From Rickettsiales bacterium (GTDB taxonomy: Bacteria > Pseudomonadota > Alphaproteobacteria > Rickettsiales > JANQQO01), in contig JANQQO010000238.1 in assembly GCA_028289305.1 (NCBI GenBank), positions 1 to 5,517 on the forward strand: 5,517 nt of DNA. The letters are read 5' to 3'. The position numbers and the translations under genes were made by a program. Under the pieces are notes generated by a model, which had not been told where the DNA came from, did not search any database, and was given only the letters and a program-made list of their open reading frames with translations. Below, one piece after another: positions 5,298 to 5,517 of this stretch. Within the stretch, counting starts at the first letter, position 1, and each line of letters opens with the position of its first letter.

Positions 5298-5517
5298 AAG
5301 CTTCGGTCATCGTATTTCCTGGGTCGAATTGCGATCGTGATGTGGCGGTGGCGCTTGCGGGCTGTGGCGCTGCGGTAACGCGCGTGTGGCATCAAGAAAG
5401 TGCGCTACCGAAGAGCGATCTGGTGGTGTTGCCCGGCGGGTTTTCCTACGGCGATTATCTGCGCGCCGGCGCGCAGATAATCGCCGTAGGAAAACCCGCC
5501 GGGCAACACCACCAGAT
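5294..5517 (+). CDS. purQ: FGAM synthetase glutaminase subunit PurQ, 5' part
   Basis: PurQ is the class I glutamine amidotransferase subunit that supplies ammonia to PurL. The N-terminus is unmistakable: [17 protein letters not shown] (5-21) and [18 protein letters not shown] (43-60), the latter carrying the oxyanion-hole region of the family. The catalytic cysteine, expected near residue 85-90, is not reached. The frame stays open to the window edge, but bases after 5467 are the exact reverse complement of the 50 before them. Residues beyond about 60 ([10 protein letters not shown] and on) therefore do not look like PurQ and are probably not real. Only about 5294-5473 should be trusted. Confidence 0.93.
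   Translation, partial: MKASVIVFPGSNCDRDVAVALAGCGAAVTRVWHQESALPKSDLVVLPGGFSYGDYLRAGAQIIAVGKPAGQHHQ
5418..5517. repeat. Perfect 100-bp palindrome at the right edge
   Basis: Bases 5418-5467 and 5468-5517 are exact reverse complements with no spacer. The centre is GCGCGCCGGCGCGC (5461-5474), a self-complementary stretch that codes for the normal PurQ residues R-A-G-A. The left arm is a normal conserved purQ sequence; the right arm breaks the protein. This is best read as a foldback artefact of amplification or assembly at a contig end. Confidence 0.92.

Noticed and set aside
5468..5517. Reading the right arm of the palindrome as a real PurQ sequence or a biological cruciform.
   Set aside because: PurQ is strongly conserved here and the mirrored arm breaks it exactly at the palindrome centre at the sequence edge, which fits an artefact.
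1..5517. CRISPR arrays, tRNA, rRNA or insertion-sequence transposases.
   Set aside because: No spaced repeat series, cloverleaf with CCA-end features, rRNA motif or transposase-like frame was seen; the cloverleaf-like repeats lack tRNA conserved bases.

Overview
The window looks like chromosomal DNA from an alphaproteobacterium. The evidence is a DUF1476 gene (the alphaproteobacterial F1FO-ATPase zeta inhibitor family) divergent from a purC-purS-purQ cluster, a perfect CtrA-type TTAA-N7-TTAA site in a promoter, and a VirB2/TrbC-type pilin. I cannot name the genus. The DNA is rich in dispersed palindromic repeats. Its right end is a perfect 100-bp foldback that looks like a contig-end artefact.

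Layout. Bases 1-289 hold no gene: copy A of a multi-hairpin repeat (11-140) and two strong back-to-back terminator hairpins (191-228, 232-270). On the minus strand follows a small pilin gene of the VirB2/TrbC type (290-625), preceded by four helically phased TGTCA half-sites that match tandem Pho boxes (705-743). Next on the minus strand is mltG (769-1824), flanked by two inverted copies of a second repeat (751-816 and 1888-1954); the left copy supplies the mltG stop codon. Bases 1825-2119 form a divergent intergenic region with a possible mltG promoter, and a good promoter with a CtrA box for an unrecognised 196-aa gene (2120-2710). That gene converges, with a 4-bp overlap, on the DUF1476 gene (2707-3036, minus).

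The right third is a purine biosynthesis operon on the plus strand: purC (3160-4053, with an unusual Lys/Ala-rich C-terminal tail), copy B of the first repeat (4086-4200), purS (4242-4484), an unrecognised 258-aa gene with different arginine codon use (4521-5297), and the start of purQ (5294 onward). PurS and PurQ are subunits of FGAM synthetase together with PurL, which is expected just beyond the window. PurC acts later in the same pathway.

The points most worth following are: a pilin gene under apparent PhoB control; repeat copy B, whose central hairpin is inverted relative to copy A; the inverted repeats around mltG; the novel gene inside the pur operon; and the artefactual palindrome that truncates purQ.
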